DNA of 16,352 nucleotides. It comes from Candidatus Iainarchaeum sp. GTDB lineage: Archaea > Iainarchaeota > Iainarchaeia > Iainarchaeales > JAXPJC01. Location: the NCBI GenBank assembly GCA_018304445.1, contig JAGVWD010000004.1, positions 1 to 16,352 of the forward strand, given 5' to 3'. The position numbers were made by a program, and so were the translations under genes. Shown here one piece after another: positions 1 through 5,788 of this stretch. How positions within the stretch are numbered: position 1 is the first letter of the stretch; each line of letters begins with the position of its first letter. Below the pieces are notes generated by a model, which was given only the letters and a program-made list of their open reading frames with translations, had not been told where the DNA came from and ran no database searches.

Positions 1-1
1 A

Positions 2-34
2 CCTTTTTAATTCAACCTCAAACTTCTTTGCCAT
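2..34 (-). CDS. N-terminus of an unidentified protein, cut by the window edge
   Basis: An ATG at 34 on the minus strand opens a frame reading MAKKFEVELKR before the window ends. Only 11 residues are visible, so no family can be assigned. The charged start without a hydrophobic stretch suggests a cytosolic protein. The ATG sits inside a perfect 14-bp palindrome (30-43). No convincing TATA box was found at the usual 25 nt distance, so this start is tentative. Confidence 0.4.
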   Translation of the reverse strand, partial: MAKKFEVELKR

Positions 35-43
35 TTAAATGGC
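30..43. repeat. Perfect 14-bp palindrome over a start codon
   Basis: GCCATTTAAATGGC equals its own reverse complement and contains the possible start codon at 34 on the minus strand. It could be an operator or chance in AT-rich DNA. Confidence 0.4.
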
Positions 44-152
44 TTAAAACAGCCCAAAAACACAAATAACGCAAAAATCAACCTTATTTAAGCATTTACA
101 ATTATATTAAAACTTCCTAATACCTGCTGATTTCGTCCAGATTTATGTGTTT

Positions 153-692
153 TTATACCGCCTTGCAGAACTTCTCAAGTACATCAATCTCTTCCCTGAG
201 GTTCTTTATCTTGCAGTTTACAACATTCATGCGCTTTTTGCTGTCAATGGAATTCATCATGTCCCCGCATTGTGGGCATCGGAATCCGTATTCCGCGGCA
301 ATCTCAAACTGGAAATTGTCGCAGTTCTTCTTGCAGCTGAAAAAGCTGTAATCTTTCTCAAAATCCCTCTTGCTTTCAAGCTTCTGCACTTCCTCGGCCT
401 GCTGCTCAAGTATGAGCTCAGCAATCCTTTTGCTGTTTATTTTCCAGGTATAGCTATACCACCCAGAGCGCGAATCATGCTTCTTGTCATAATATGCGAC
501 GCCGTGGTAATGCAGCCTGTTGAGTATGGCCCTAACTTCAGTAATTTTAAGCCCCAATTTGCCGGCTATGAACTCATCATTCACAATTTTCTTGCTGTTG
601 CATATTTTTACCAGCTCGCAGGCATATTCCCCTGCCTTGCTGTTCAAGAAATCCTTGACAACAGACAACTCAACCAGATCTTTCTTAGCCAT
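153..692 (-). CDS. tfe: Transcription initiation factor E subunit alpha (TFE)
   Basis: TFE joins the archaeal pre-initiation complex and helps RNA polymerase open promoter DNA. The 179-residue protein has the usual two parts: an N-terminal winged helix (about 1-90) and, after a charged helical linker (about 95-115), a zinc ribbon formed by C120, C124, C139 and C142. The sequence YGFRCPQCGDMM around the second cysteine pair is typical of the family. The first pair is spaced CX3C (CKKNC) instead of the common CX2C. The ATG at 692 is followed by MAKKDLVELS. It lies 40 nt downstream of trm56 on the same strand, and AT-rich sequence between them (TTTTTAAT around 724 on the minus strand) could be its own promoter. 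Confidence 0.9.
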   Translation of the reverse strand: MAKKDLVELSVVKDFLNSKAGEYACELVKICNSKKIVNDEFIAGKLGLKITEVRAILNRLHYHGVAYYDKKHDSRSGWYSYTWKINSKRIAELILEQQAEEVQKLESKRDFEKDYSFFSCKKNCDNFQFEIAAEYGFRCPQCGDMMNSIDSKKRMNVVNCKIKNLREEIDVLEKFCKAV

Positions 693-731
693 GCTTTATA
701 TAACTTAATAGAAAAAGGATTAAAAAGCAAT

Positions 732-1265
732 TTATTCCCTTTTCACAACTTTTTTCCCTTTTTCCTTCGGGATAATCCTTATTTTTGCATTAGGGAATCT
801 GCCCCCAAGCCCCTTCCCCCTGAACAACTCATGCAGGAAAACTGCGAGAGCGGCAATTTCAGAATGCGGCTGTTGAGTAACCCCAACATTGAAATCAGAA
901 TTCTCATATACCGCGCCTTCAACCTTCTGCGAGCCAATTACAACCATGATGTTCCTGAATTTCCTTATTTTTCCAATCGCCTTCTGCAATGGAATCCCGT
1001 ACATCGTGAGATGCACTATTGCAGAATTCCTGTTTTTCCTGAACTTCTTAAATTCATTTTTCCACGAATCGGAAAACCCGATGCTGAAAGTTCCGCCCCA
1101 TTTTTCCACAACTTTCTCAATGCTCCGCCTGATGCTTTCATCCTCCTCCCCGCAAATAATTATTTTCCCTGCGCCGAAAGCGCGAGCCACAAGCGCGCAG
1201 TGGCTTGTTACCCGGTAATCCCTCACGCTCCTGTGCCCATATCTCAGCACGCTTACCCTAACCAT
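732..1265 (-). CDS. trm56: tRNA (cytidine(56)-2'-O)-methyltransferase, SPOUT family
   Basis: Trm56 uses SAM to 2'-O-methylate C56 in the T loop of archaeal tRNAs. At 177 residues the length is normal. The N-terminal block (VSVLRYGHRSVRDYRVTSH, about 5-22, then ALVARAFGAG) and the knot region (VVIGSQKVEGAVYENSDFNV, about 108-127, then QQPHSEIAALAVFLHELFRG) are family signatures; G111 and the following segment form the SAM-binding knot. It is divergent from serS across a 41-bp gap and precedes tfe. A minus-strand TATA box (TATAAAAATA, 1289-1298) is centred about 28 nt upstream of the ATG, consistent with a leaderless or nearly leaderless mRNA. Its neighbours fit a tRNA and transcription housekeeping cluster. 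Confidence 0.92.
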   Translation of the reverse strand: MVRVSVLRYGHRSVRDYRVTSHCALVARAFGAGKIIICGEEDESIRRSIEKVVEKWGGTFSIGFSDSWKNEFKKFRKNRNSAIVHLTMYGIPLQKAIGKIRKFRNIMVVIGSQKVEGAVYENSDFNVGVTQQPHSEIAALAVFLHELFRGKGLGGRFPNAKIRIIPKEKGKKVVKRE

Positions 1266-1267
1266 AA

Positions 1268-1298
1268 TTATTTAAGTTATACGAATCTATTTTTATAT
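1268..1298. promoter_or_regulatory. Compact divergent promoter for trm56 and serS
   Basis: Within the 41 bp between the divergent ATGs are two AT boxes: TTATTTAAGT (1268-1277), about 30 nt upstream of serS on the plus strand, and TATAAAAATA on the minus strand (1289-1298), about 28 nt upstream of trm56. Each box lies between the other box and the gene that other box serves, so the promoters interlock and initiation may be mutually exclusive. Box assignment is by spacing only. Confidence 0.55.
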
Positions 1299-1306
1299 CA
1301 GAGACA

Positions 1307-2656
1307 ATGCTTGATATGGATTTGATTAGAAAAAACCCTGCGCTTGTAAAGAAAGGGCTGCAGAGCCGCGGCTACAACGCAGACATTGACGGGCTTTCCG
1401 GAAAGGATTCTGAATGGAAGAGCCTGAAAGAGCAGGCAGATGCGCTCAGGCACAGGCGCAATGTTCTTTCAGCAGAAATCAAGGAGCTTATTTTAAAAAA
1501 GGCAGACGCCGCACAAAAGATTGCAGAAGTCAAGATAATTCCCGAGCAGATAAAATCCCTTGAAGTTCAGGCTGACGCTTTGAAGGGACAGATTGATGCA
1601 ATAACCAAAACCCTCCCAAACCTGCCAGACGCTTCCGTGCCAAAAGGCGCAGGCCCTGAAGACAACAAAGTGGTAAAGCAGCACGGAAAAATCCCGAAAC
1701 TCAAATTCAAGCCAAAAGACCATGTGGAGTTGGGAAAGGAACTTGACATTCTTGATCTTGAGCGCTCCGCTAAGTTAGCGGGCGCAGGATTTTATGTTTT
1801 CAAGGGGCTTGGCGCAACTCTTGAGCGCGCCCTGATAAATTTTATGCTTGATTTCCACACAAAGGACGGCTGGACTGAAGTCTTCCCCCCCGAACTAGTG
1901 AATGAGAAAACAATGTTCGGGACCGGACAGCTTCCAAAATTTGAAAATGATTTGTTCAAAACCCGCGAAGGTTTTTACCTAATACCAACAGCTGAAGTTC
2001 CGCTTACAAACCTCCATGCTGCTGAAGTATTAAATCCAAAGGGGCTTCCCAAGCGCTATTGCGCCTATACCCCCTGCTTCCGCACAGAGGCAGGAAAACA
2101 CGGGGAAGCTACTCGAGGCATTTTCCGCCTGCACCAATTCGATAAGGTTGAAATGGTAGTAATATGCAAGCAGGAAGACTCTCCCAAAGAGCTTGAAGCA
2201 ATGCGCGCCCGCGCGGAAAAACTCCTTGAGCTGCTTGAAGTTCCTTATAGAACAATTCTCCTCTGCACAGGCGATATGGGCTTTGCCTCAGCAAAAACCT
2301 ATGATATTGAGTGTTACGCAGCAGCAATGTCCCGCTACCTTGAAACAAGCTCCTGCAGTGATTGCAAGGATTTCCAGGCAAGGCGCATGAACACAAAATA
2401 CTTCACTCCAGAAGGAACAAAGTTTGTCCACACGCTGAACGGTTCTGGATTAGCGCTCCCGCGCCTCATGATTGCGCTCCTCGAAAACAACCAGCAGCCA
2501 GACGGCAGCATAAAAATTCCAAAGGTTTTAGTGCCTTACATGCGCGGCATAAAGGAAATAAGGAAGGCGCTTCCAATTCCCGAAAAAGACAAGGGCAAAA
2601 AGCCAAAAGCGCGCAAGCAGAAGAAAAAGGCAAAGCCGAAGAAAAAGCACAACTAG
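1307..2656 (+). CDS. serS: Seryl-tRNA synthetase (common/bacterial type, class II)
   Basis: SerRS charges tRNA-Ser with serine and is needed for translation and as the entry to selenocysteine where present. The 449-residue protein begins with a helical arm (about 30-105) that grips tRNA-Ser. The class II core follows, with motif 2 CFRTEAGKHGEATRGIFRLH near residue 258 and motif 3 NGSGLALPRLMIALLEN near 380. It is the widespread type, not the methanogen-specific form. An unusual lysine-rich tail of about 25 residues (KKPKARKQKKKAKPKKKHN) extends past the family's usual end and may add nucleic-acid affinity. The ATG at 1307 fits a leaderless start; a second ATG at 1316 is possible. Its stop is 3 nt from the convergent glycosyltransferase. 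Confidence 0.93.
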   Translation: MLDMDLIRKNPALVKKGLQSRGYNADIDGLSGKDSEWKSLKEQADALRHRRNVLSAEIKELILKKADAAQKIAEVKIIPEQIKSLEVQADALKGQIDAITKTLPNLPDASVPKGAGPEDNKVVKQHGKIPKLKFKPKDHVELGKELDILDLERSAKLAGAGFYVFKGLGATLERALINFMLDFHTKDGWTEVFPPELVNEKTMFGTGQLPKFENDLFKTREGFYLIPTAEVPLTNLHAAEVLNPKGLPKRYCAYTPCFRTEAGKHGEATRGIFRLHQFDKVEMVVICKQEDSPKELEAMRARAEKLLELLEVPYRTILLCTGDMGFASAKTYDIECYAAAMSRYLETSSCSDCKDFQARRMNTKYFTPEGTKFVHTLNGSGLALPRLMIALLENNQQPDGSIKIPKVLVPYMRGIKEIRKALPIPEKDKGKKPKARKQKKKAKPKKKHN

Positions 2657-2659
2657 CGC

Positions 2660-3331
2660 TTATTTTGGCATTTGCATTCGCCTTTGAATTCGTTTTTTTG
2701 TTAGTTTACCTTCTACCACCCGTCTTTTATAATCATCAACCCTAAATGGCTTCTCAAACTCAAAGCCATGGTAACTTTTCCATAAATCAGACTGAGTCCG
2801 CCACCCTTTAAATAAGCGATTTAAAAACGATTCTAAACCCCTCCCTTCTGGAGTACCTTTAAATTTAGATGAATGAAGCCTGTATAATGCTGGCAAACTA
2901 AAGGCCCTAACTCCTGATGTTTCTAAAATATATCCTACAGTAGATTTTTGCCTGACTGGCGCAACAATCATTTTTATTTTGTTCGTCTTTGTACTTTGCG
3001 CTACATCATTAATCATATTGTATAATCCCTCTTTAGGAACCGCAATGGCATCAGCATCTATAGTGACAACAGCAACAGGGTTTGTTTTAAGCGCCTCCTT
3101 TACTCCTGCAAAAAACACATTAGATTTTCCAAAATTTTTTGGTAGGCTCACAACTCTGCAGCCTCTCCGTGCCGAAATTTCCGCAGTTCTGTCAGTGCTG
3201 CCATCATTCGCAACAATTATGTTCGCATCAACTCCAGTTCCTTTTATCAAATCAATAGCTCTTCCAATAAGTTTTTCCTCATTGTAAGCAGGAATTATTA
3301 TAACTGGTTTTCCAAACCTCCCTGTTTGCAT
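2660..3331 (-). CDS. Family 2 glycosyltransferase (GT-A fold)
   Basis: This 223-residue protein has the GT2 hallmarks: VIIIPAYNEE (10-19), VANDGSTDRT (40-49) and a DAD metal/nucleotide-sugar motif (92-94) within VVTIDADAIAVP. Such enzymes move a sugar from a nucleotide-sugar to a lipid carrier or polymer, as in dolichyl-phosphate mannose synthesis. No transmembrane segment follows the catalytic domain, and the end is strongly basic, so it is probably cytosolic or membrane-peripheral. The acceptor cannot be read from sequence. A palindromic AT box at 3351-3360 is centred about 25 nt upstream of the ATG, supporting a leaderless start. It is convergent with serS. Confidence 0.85.
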   Translation of the reverse strand: MQTGRFGKPVIIIPAYNEEKLIGRAIDLIKGTGVDANIIVANDGSTDRTAEISARRGCRVVSLPKNFGKSNVFFAGVKEALKTNPVAVVTIDADAIAVPKEGLYNMINDVAQSTKTNKIKMIVAPVRQKSTVGYILETSGVRAFSLPALYRLHSSKFKGTPEGRGLESFLNRLFKGWRTQSDLWKSYHGFEFEKPFRVDDYKRRVVEGKLTKKRIQRRMQMPK

Positions 3332-3350
3332 ATATAGATTGCATTTTGTA

Positions 3351-3360
3351 TATTTAAATA
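3351..3360. promoter_or_regulatory. Palindromic TATA box between GT2 and tRNA-Lys(TTT)
   Basis: TATTTAAATA is a perfect palindrome. Its centre is about 25 nt upstream of the minus-strand GT2 start and about 33 nt upstream of the plus-strand tRNA, so one element could direct transcription both ways. No other strong AT box is seen in this gap at suitable spacing. Confidence 0.5.
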
Positions 3361-3388
3361 GTTAATCATTCACAGATATTATGTGTGT

Positions 3389-3501
3389 GGGCCCGTAGCT
3401 CAGCCTGGTAGAGAAACTCTGGTTTGATTAATCAGAATTTCCCAGTAAGCAACGGCCTTTTAAGCCGTTTGTCGTGGGTTCAAATCCCACCGGGCTCGCC
3501 A
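3389..3501 (+). tRNA. tRNA-Lys(TTT) with a 36-nt D-arm intron, CCA encoded
   Basis: Acceptor strands GGGCCCG (3389-3395) and CGGGCTC (3491-3497) pair, followed by G73 and encoded CCA. The D stem GCTC needs GAGC, but GAG is separated from C by 36 nt. Removing the insert gives a regular cloverleaf: D arm GCTC/GAGC, anticodon stem ACGGC/GCCGT, loop CTTTTAA with anticodon TTT at 3459-3461, variable TTGTC, T stem GTGGG/CCCAC. The intron interrupts the 3' strand of the D stem, just before position 26. The exon/intron boundary is ambiguous by 2 nt because of a short repeat. CCA in the gene means the tail need not be added post-transcriptionally. Confidence 0.9.
3412..3447 (+). other. Noncanonical D-arm intron with relaxed bulge-helix-bulge
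   Basis: D-loop CTGG (3405-3408, exon) can pair with CCAG (3442-3445, intron) as the 4-bp central helix. A bulge TAGA follows on the 5' side and TAA on the 3' side, and both can hold the cut sites that restore GAGC. Inside, 3413-3424 pairs with 3430-3441 (12 positions, one C-A mismatch, one G-T) around loop TGATT. Boundaries could shift to 3414-3449 without changing the mature tRNA. This layout is the one recognised by archaeal splicing endonuclease. Confidence 0.75.
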
Positions 3502-3517
3502 ATAATTAGGTGTTTAG

Positions 3518-4330
3518 ATGGTTTATGGAGATATGCACAAAGACAAAAAACTCCTTGATGTGCTTTGTCTGGAAGACATTGGCCTAAAGTCTGATGATGT
3601 GCCCAAAACAGTGGTATGCTCCCCCTACGGCTTTGATAGGGAGTTTGGAAAGGGAGTTTTGCAAAGAACGCTTAAGAAAAACAAATTCCAAATCAAGAAG
3701 GTTATAAATTATTTCTCCCAAAGCGGAGCCAAAGGCACTAGCTTTCTTGCAAAAAGGAACAGGCAAAACATCCTCTTTTTAATTTCAGGTGTTGGTGCAG
3801 TTCATGCTTCACACATCTGCATACTGCTTGGGAAATGCAAGCCAGTCAAGAATGTTATTTTTGTTGGCTCTGCTGCGGTGCTTTCAGATGAAATTTCACA
3901 GGATGACATAAACATCCCATTTGAATCAGTCAGGGCAGACAGAGTTGCTGAAGAGGCAATACCTCTTAGCTTCAAGGCCTTGGCGGACAAAAGACTTGCA
4001 AAGGAATTTGAACCATTTATTTTGCCTGAACTTGCAAAGATTAACTCTAAACTTCACCATGGCAAGAACTATACGATATGCGTAGCTTATTATGAAACAA
4101 AAAAGTTCTTAGAAAGGCTAAAAAAGCAAAACATCTATACCATAGAACTGGAGGCATCAATATTCTACACCTTCCTCAGAAAGGCAAAAAAGCGCTGCAT
4201 AGCAATAATCCGCGCAGGCGACAAGCCTCTTGCAGGCAGCTATTGGGGCGAAAAGCGCAGGAAGAAGGCAAAGGTTAAGAGGGCAATTCTCAATTCAATT
4301 GTAAATTACCTTGTCTCAAAAACCCAATAA
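3518..4330 (+). CDS. Divergent nucleoside phosphorylase-like protein (PNP/UDP superfamily)
   Basis: The superfamily cleaves N-glycosidic bonds of nucleosides, with phosphate or water. Visible hallmarks are GVGAVHAS (91-98), VGSAAVL (116-122) in place of the usual GTAGGL, and IELEAS (209-214), matching the VEMEAS segment that contacts ribose. D235 in RAGDKP sits where the base-contacting Asp usually lies. At 270 residues the length is normal. Substrate cannot be told: purine nucleoside, uridine or methylthioadenosine enzymes all share these motifs. The start is uncertain between ATG 3518 and ATG 3533 (preceded by GGAGAT). It lies between the two tRNA-Lys genes, only 16 nt after the first, so it may be co-transcribed with that tRNA. 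Confidence 0.7.
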   Translation: MVYGDMHKDKKLLDVLCLEDIGLKSDDVPKTVVCSPYGFDREFGKGVLQRTLKKNKFQIKKVINYFSQSGAKGTSFLAKRNRQNILFLISGVGAVHASHICILLGKCKPVKNVIFVGSAAVLSDEISQDDINIPFESVRADRVAEEAIPLSFKALADKRLAKEFEPFILPELAKINSKLHHGKNYTICVAYYETKKFLERLKKQNIYTIELEASIFYTFLRKAKKRCIAIIRAGDKPLAGSYWGEKRRKKAKVKRAILNSIVNYLVSKTQ

Positions 4331-4394
4331 ACAAAGCTTTAAAACAATTGAGAATCTAATTTATATAACGTGGGCCCGTAGCTCAGCCTGGTAG

Positions 4395-4430
4395 AGAAGT
4401 TCTGGTTTGATTAATCAGAATTTCCCAGTA
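4395..4430 (+). other. D-arm intron of tRNA-Lys(CTT)
   Basis: This 36-nt insert matches the one in tRNA-Lys(TTT) except for two adjacent bases. Those bases fall in the inner stem and keep it paired: 4396-4407 pairs with 4413-4424 over 12 continuous positions including two G-T pairs. Exon CTGG (4388-4391) pairs with intron CCAG (4425-4428), and TAA (4429-4431) is the 3' bulge. Confidence 0.75.
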
Positions 4431-4445
4431 AGCAACGGACTCTTA

Positions 4446-4485
4446 TGCTCTTTCCCAAGAACTCTTTTGGAAAAGGACGTGAGAA
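4446..4485 (+). other. Canonical 37/38 anticodon-loop intron
   Basis: This 40-nt insert separates A37 from A38. Anticodon-loop CTC (4440-4442) can pair with intron GAG (4481-4483), leaving AAA as a 3' bulge whose cut AA|A yields A38. The interior folds as a hairpin, CTTTCC with GGAAAAG. Position 37/38 is the standard archaeal site. Confidence 0.8.
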
Positions 4486-4575
4486 ATCCGTTTGTCGGGG
4501 GTTCAAATCCCCCCGGGCTCGCCACCAATTTCAATAACACAATCTATCTTTAGTGGCGATTTGGTCCCAAAAAGG

Positions 4576-4583
4576 TTATAAAA
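4576..4583 (+). promoter_or_regulatory. TATA box of the LAGLIDADG gene
   Basis: TTATAAAA is centred about 25 nt upstream of the ATG at 4604. It gives the endonuclease gene its own promoter, independent of the tRNA, and argues for the 4604 start over the in-frame upstream ATG at 4553. Confidence 0.65.
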
Positions 4584-4603
4584 CACATAAAAACAAATTT
4601 TAT

Positions 4604-5479
4604 ATGGATTCAATTTCTAATGAAAAAATTAGTCAAATCTCTTTTTTAAGAAGCAAAGGAGCTTCATATAAGAAAATCGCGCGAACTATAGGTGTTGCAT
4701 CAGCCACCGCATCGAAGTATGGTCAACATATCATACTATCTGAAAATTATAAAAAACAACTAATAGAAAATGAAAACAAAAACAGGGAAAGGTTTGCGAG
4801 AACATATGCAAAAGAGAAAGAAATATCTCTGCCTAACTTAGATGAAAATTTAGCGTCTGTTCTTGGTCATTTGTTTTTTGATGGGAATGTAAGCAAATTC
4901 AATGGCAAATATATCTTGCAATACACAAACAGTTCAGAAGTAGCAATAAAACAATTTATAAAAAAAGTAAGCACACTCTTTTCAATTGCACCAGCAAAGA
5001 TTCAAACATTCAAAAACAAAAATATATGGTATCAGGTCTATTTTTATTCTAAGAAAGCAGTTATGTTTGTAGAAAGGTATTCTAAAACATTTAGCACAAA
5101 GCAAGCAGTAGGAGTTCCACCAGCTGTTATGTCTGCTTCAGATAATATTAAGTCTGCCTTTTTGAGAGCGTTTTGGGATGATGAAGGAAGCATTTCTAAG
5201 GTAGGATACATTTGTGGGTGCTCAAAAAGTGAACCTATGATAAATGACTTGGTAGTGATGCATGAACTTCTTGGGGTAAACTGCACAAAACGTACTGACA
5301 ACAAAAAAGGGAGTTATACAATTTATATCCTAAACAATATTGAGAACATAATTAACTTCTCCAAAAAAGTTGGCTTTGAGTATGGACTTATTACAAAAGG
5401 CATAAACTCAGGTAGATATAAAAAAGACGTGCTAAATGAAACACTAGAACGAAGATTGGCTTTTAATAGTTTGCACTAA
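4604..5479 (+). CDS. Free-standing LAGLIDADG homing endonuclease with N-terminal HTH
   Basis: LAGLIDADG enzymes cut a long specific DNA site and spread the intron or gene they travel with. In this 291-residue form, residues about 9-40 look like a helix-turn-helix (ISFLRSKGASYKKIARTIGV). The two LAGLIDADG helices are LASVLGHLFFDGNV (83-96, acidic D93) and KSAFLRAFWDDEGSI (183-197, acidic E194), so it can act as a monomer. Both acidic residues are kept, so activity is plausible. The frame also extends back to an ATG at 4553, but the TATA box at 4576-4583 would lie inside that extension. It sits 80 nt after tRNA-Lys(CTT) and 12 nt before the third tRNA, in no host ORF, and is AT-richer than the neighbouring core genes, which suggests transfer. 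Its target is unknown. Confidence 0.78.
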   Translation: MDSISNEKISQISFLRSKGASYKKIARTIGVASATASKYGQHIILSENYKKQLIENENKNRERFARTYAKEKEISLPNLDENLASVLGHLFFDGNVSKFNGKYILQYTNSSEVAIKQFIKKVSTLFSIAPAKIQTFKNKNIWYQVYFYSKKAVMFVERYSKTFSTKQAVGVPPAVMSASDNIKSAFLRAFWDDEGSISKVGYICGCSKSEPMINDLVVMHELLGVNCTKRTDNKKGSYTIYILNNIENIINFSKKVGFEYGLITKGINSGRYKKDVLNETLERRLAFNSLH

Positions 5480-5513
5480 ACTAATTGTTATGGGGAAGTA
5501 GCTCAGTCTGGTA

Positions 5514-5576
5514 GAGCACACGATTGGTTAAAGTCAACAAAAAGATTTGGCCTATGTGAAGCTGAAGTTTCCAGCT
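5514..5576 (+). other. Probable D-arm intron of the third tRNA
   Basis: The position and the CTGG/CCAG central helix match the two tRNA-Lys D-arm introns, and the 3' end (GAAGTTTCCAG) resembles theirs (GAATTTCCCAG). The remainder is longer and different: 63 nt against 36. Inner pairing is weaker, with AGC and CACA near the 5' side matched by TGTG and GCT (about 5555-5563). Cutting CT|G in the bulge after CCAG gives GGTA joined to GAGC. Confidence 0.5.
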
Positions 5577-5584
5577 GAGCAGCA

Positions 5585-5700
5585 ACCGTGCGGTTATCCC
5601 AATAATCCGGTTAGTGTCGCGGGCTCAAATCCCGCCTTCCCCACCGTGCGGTTATCCCAATAATCCGGTTAGTGTCGCGGGCTCAAATCCCGCCTTCCCC
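5585..5700 (+). repeat. Two perfect 58-bp tandem copies of a tRNA 3' half
   Basis: 5585-5642 and 5643-5700 are identical and directly adjacent. Each unit runs from ACCGTGCGG to the end of the acceptor strand CTTCCCC. The base pair AC at the start of the unit recurs just after copy 2 (5701-5702), so slippage or unequal exchange at microhomology could explain it. Because the unit starts with ACC, copy 1 gains a discriminator A plus CC. Confidence 0.9.
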
Positions 5701-5709
5701 ACAACAGCC

Positions 5710-5734
5710 CCTTTTCTTTTGGGAAAAGAAAAGG
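5710..5734 (+). terminator. 11-bp perfect hairpin after the third tRNA
   Basis: CCTTTTCTTTT pairs perfectly with AAAAGAAAAGG around a GGG loop, starting 9 nt after the tRNA 3' end. The pyrimidine/T-rich 5' arm could by itself act as an archaeal terminator for the tRNA. Whether the hairpin matters is not clear. Confidence 0.45.
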
Positions 5735-5788
5735 CCCTGGGGTTCAAAAGAAAAACCAAAACCAAAACAATTTTAAGGATGGAAAATT

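Larger units (their letters stand above)
4372..4524 (+). tRNA. tRNA-Lys(CTT) with two introns (D arm and 37/38), CCA encoded
   Basis: Acceptor GGGCCCG/CGGGCTC, G73 and CCA are as in the TTT isoacceptor. After removal of two inserts the cloverleaf is regular: D stem GCTC/GAGC, anticodon stem ACGGA (4435-4439) with TCCGT (4487-4491), loop CTCTTAA with anticodon CTT at 4442-4444, variable TTGTC, T stem GGGGG/CCCCC. The first 67 nt differ from tRNA-Lys(TTT) at only two places, both inside the D-arm intron, so the genes are recent paralogues or share sequence by conversion. An AT box, CTTTAAAAC, about 30 nt upstream (4337-4345) could be its promoter. Confidence 0.9.
5492..5701 (+). tRNA. Aberrant tRNA gene with D-arm intron and tandemly duplicated 3' half; identity unresolved
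   Basis: The 5' part is a clear tRNA: acceptor GGGGAAG, TA, D stem GCTC, D loop AGTCTGGTA, GAG. The T arm GCGGG CTCAAAT CCCGC and acceptor CTTCCCC occur twice, at 5619-5642 and 5677-5700, followed by A-CC in copy 1 and A-CA in copy 2. D-loop CTGG (5508-5511) pairs with CCAG (5571-5574), as in the tRNA-Lys introns, so about 63 nt (5514-5576) can be spliced to restore GAGC. The anticodon arm cannot be resolved with confidence. One reading uses AACC/GGTT as the stem, anticodon GCG (Arg) and a tiny second intron, but it has a mismatched end pair. It may be a working tRNA with two introns or a decaying one. Confidence 0.6.

Noticed and set aside
147..1325. 392-codon plus-strand open frame opposite tfe and trm56
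   Set aside because: It runs antisense to two well-supported genes, its translation shows no recognisable domain, and it arises from the codon bias of the opposite strand.
4553..4603. 17-residue upstream extension of the LAGLIDADG protein
   Set aside because: It contains the best TATA box of the gene, and the box spacing fits the ATG at 4604.
5585..5700. Repeat of a tRNA 3' end as attL/attR of an integrated element
   Set aside because: Integrase-type attachment sites flank an inserted element, whereas these copies abut with nothing between and no integrase is in the window. A scar of a past event cannot be excluded.
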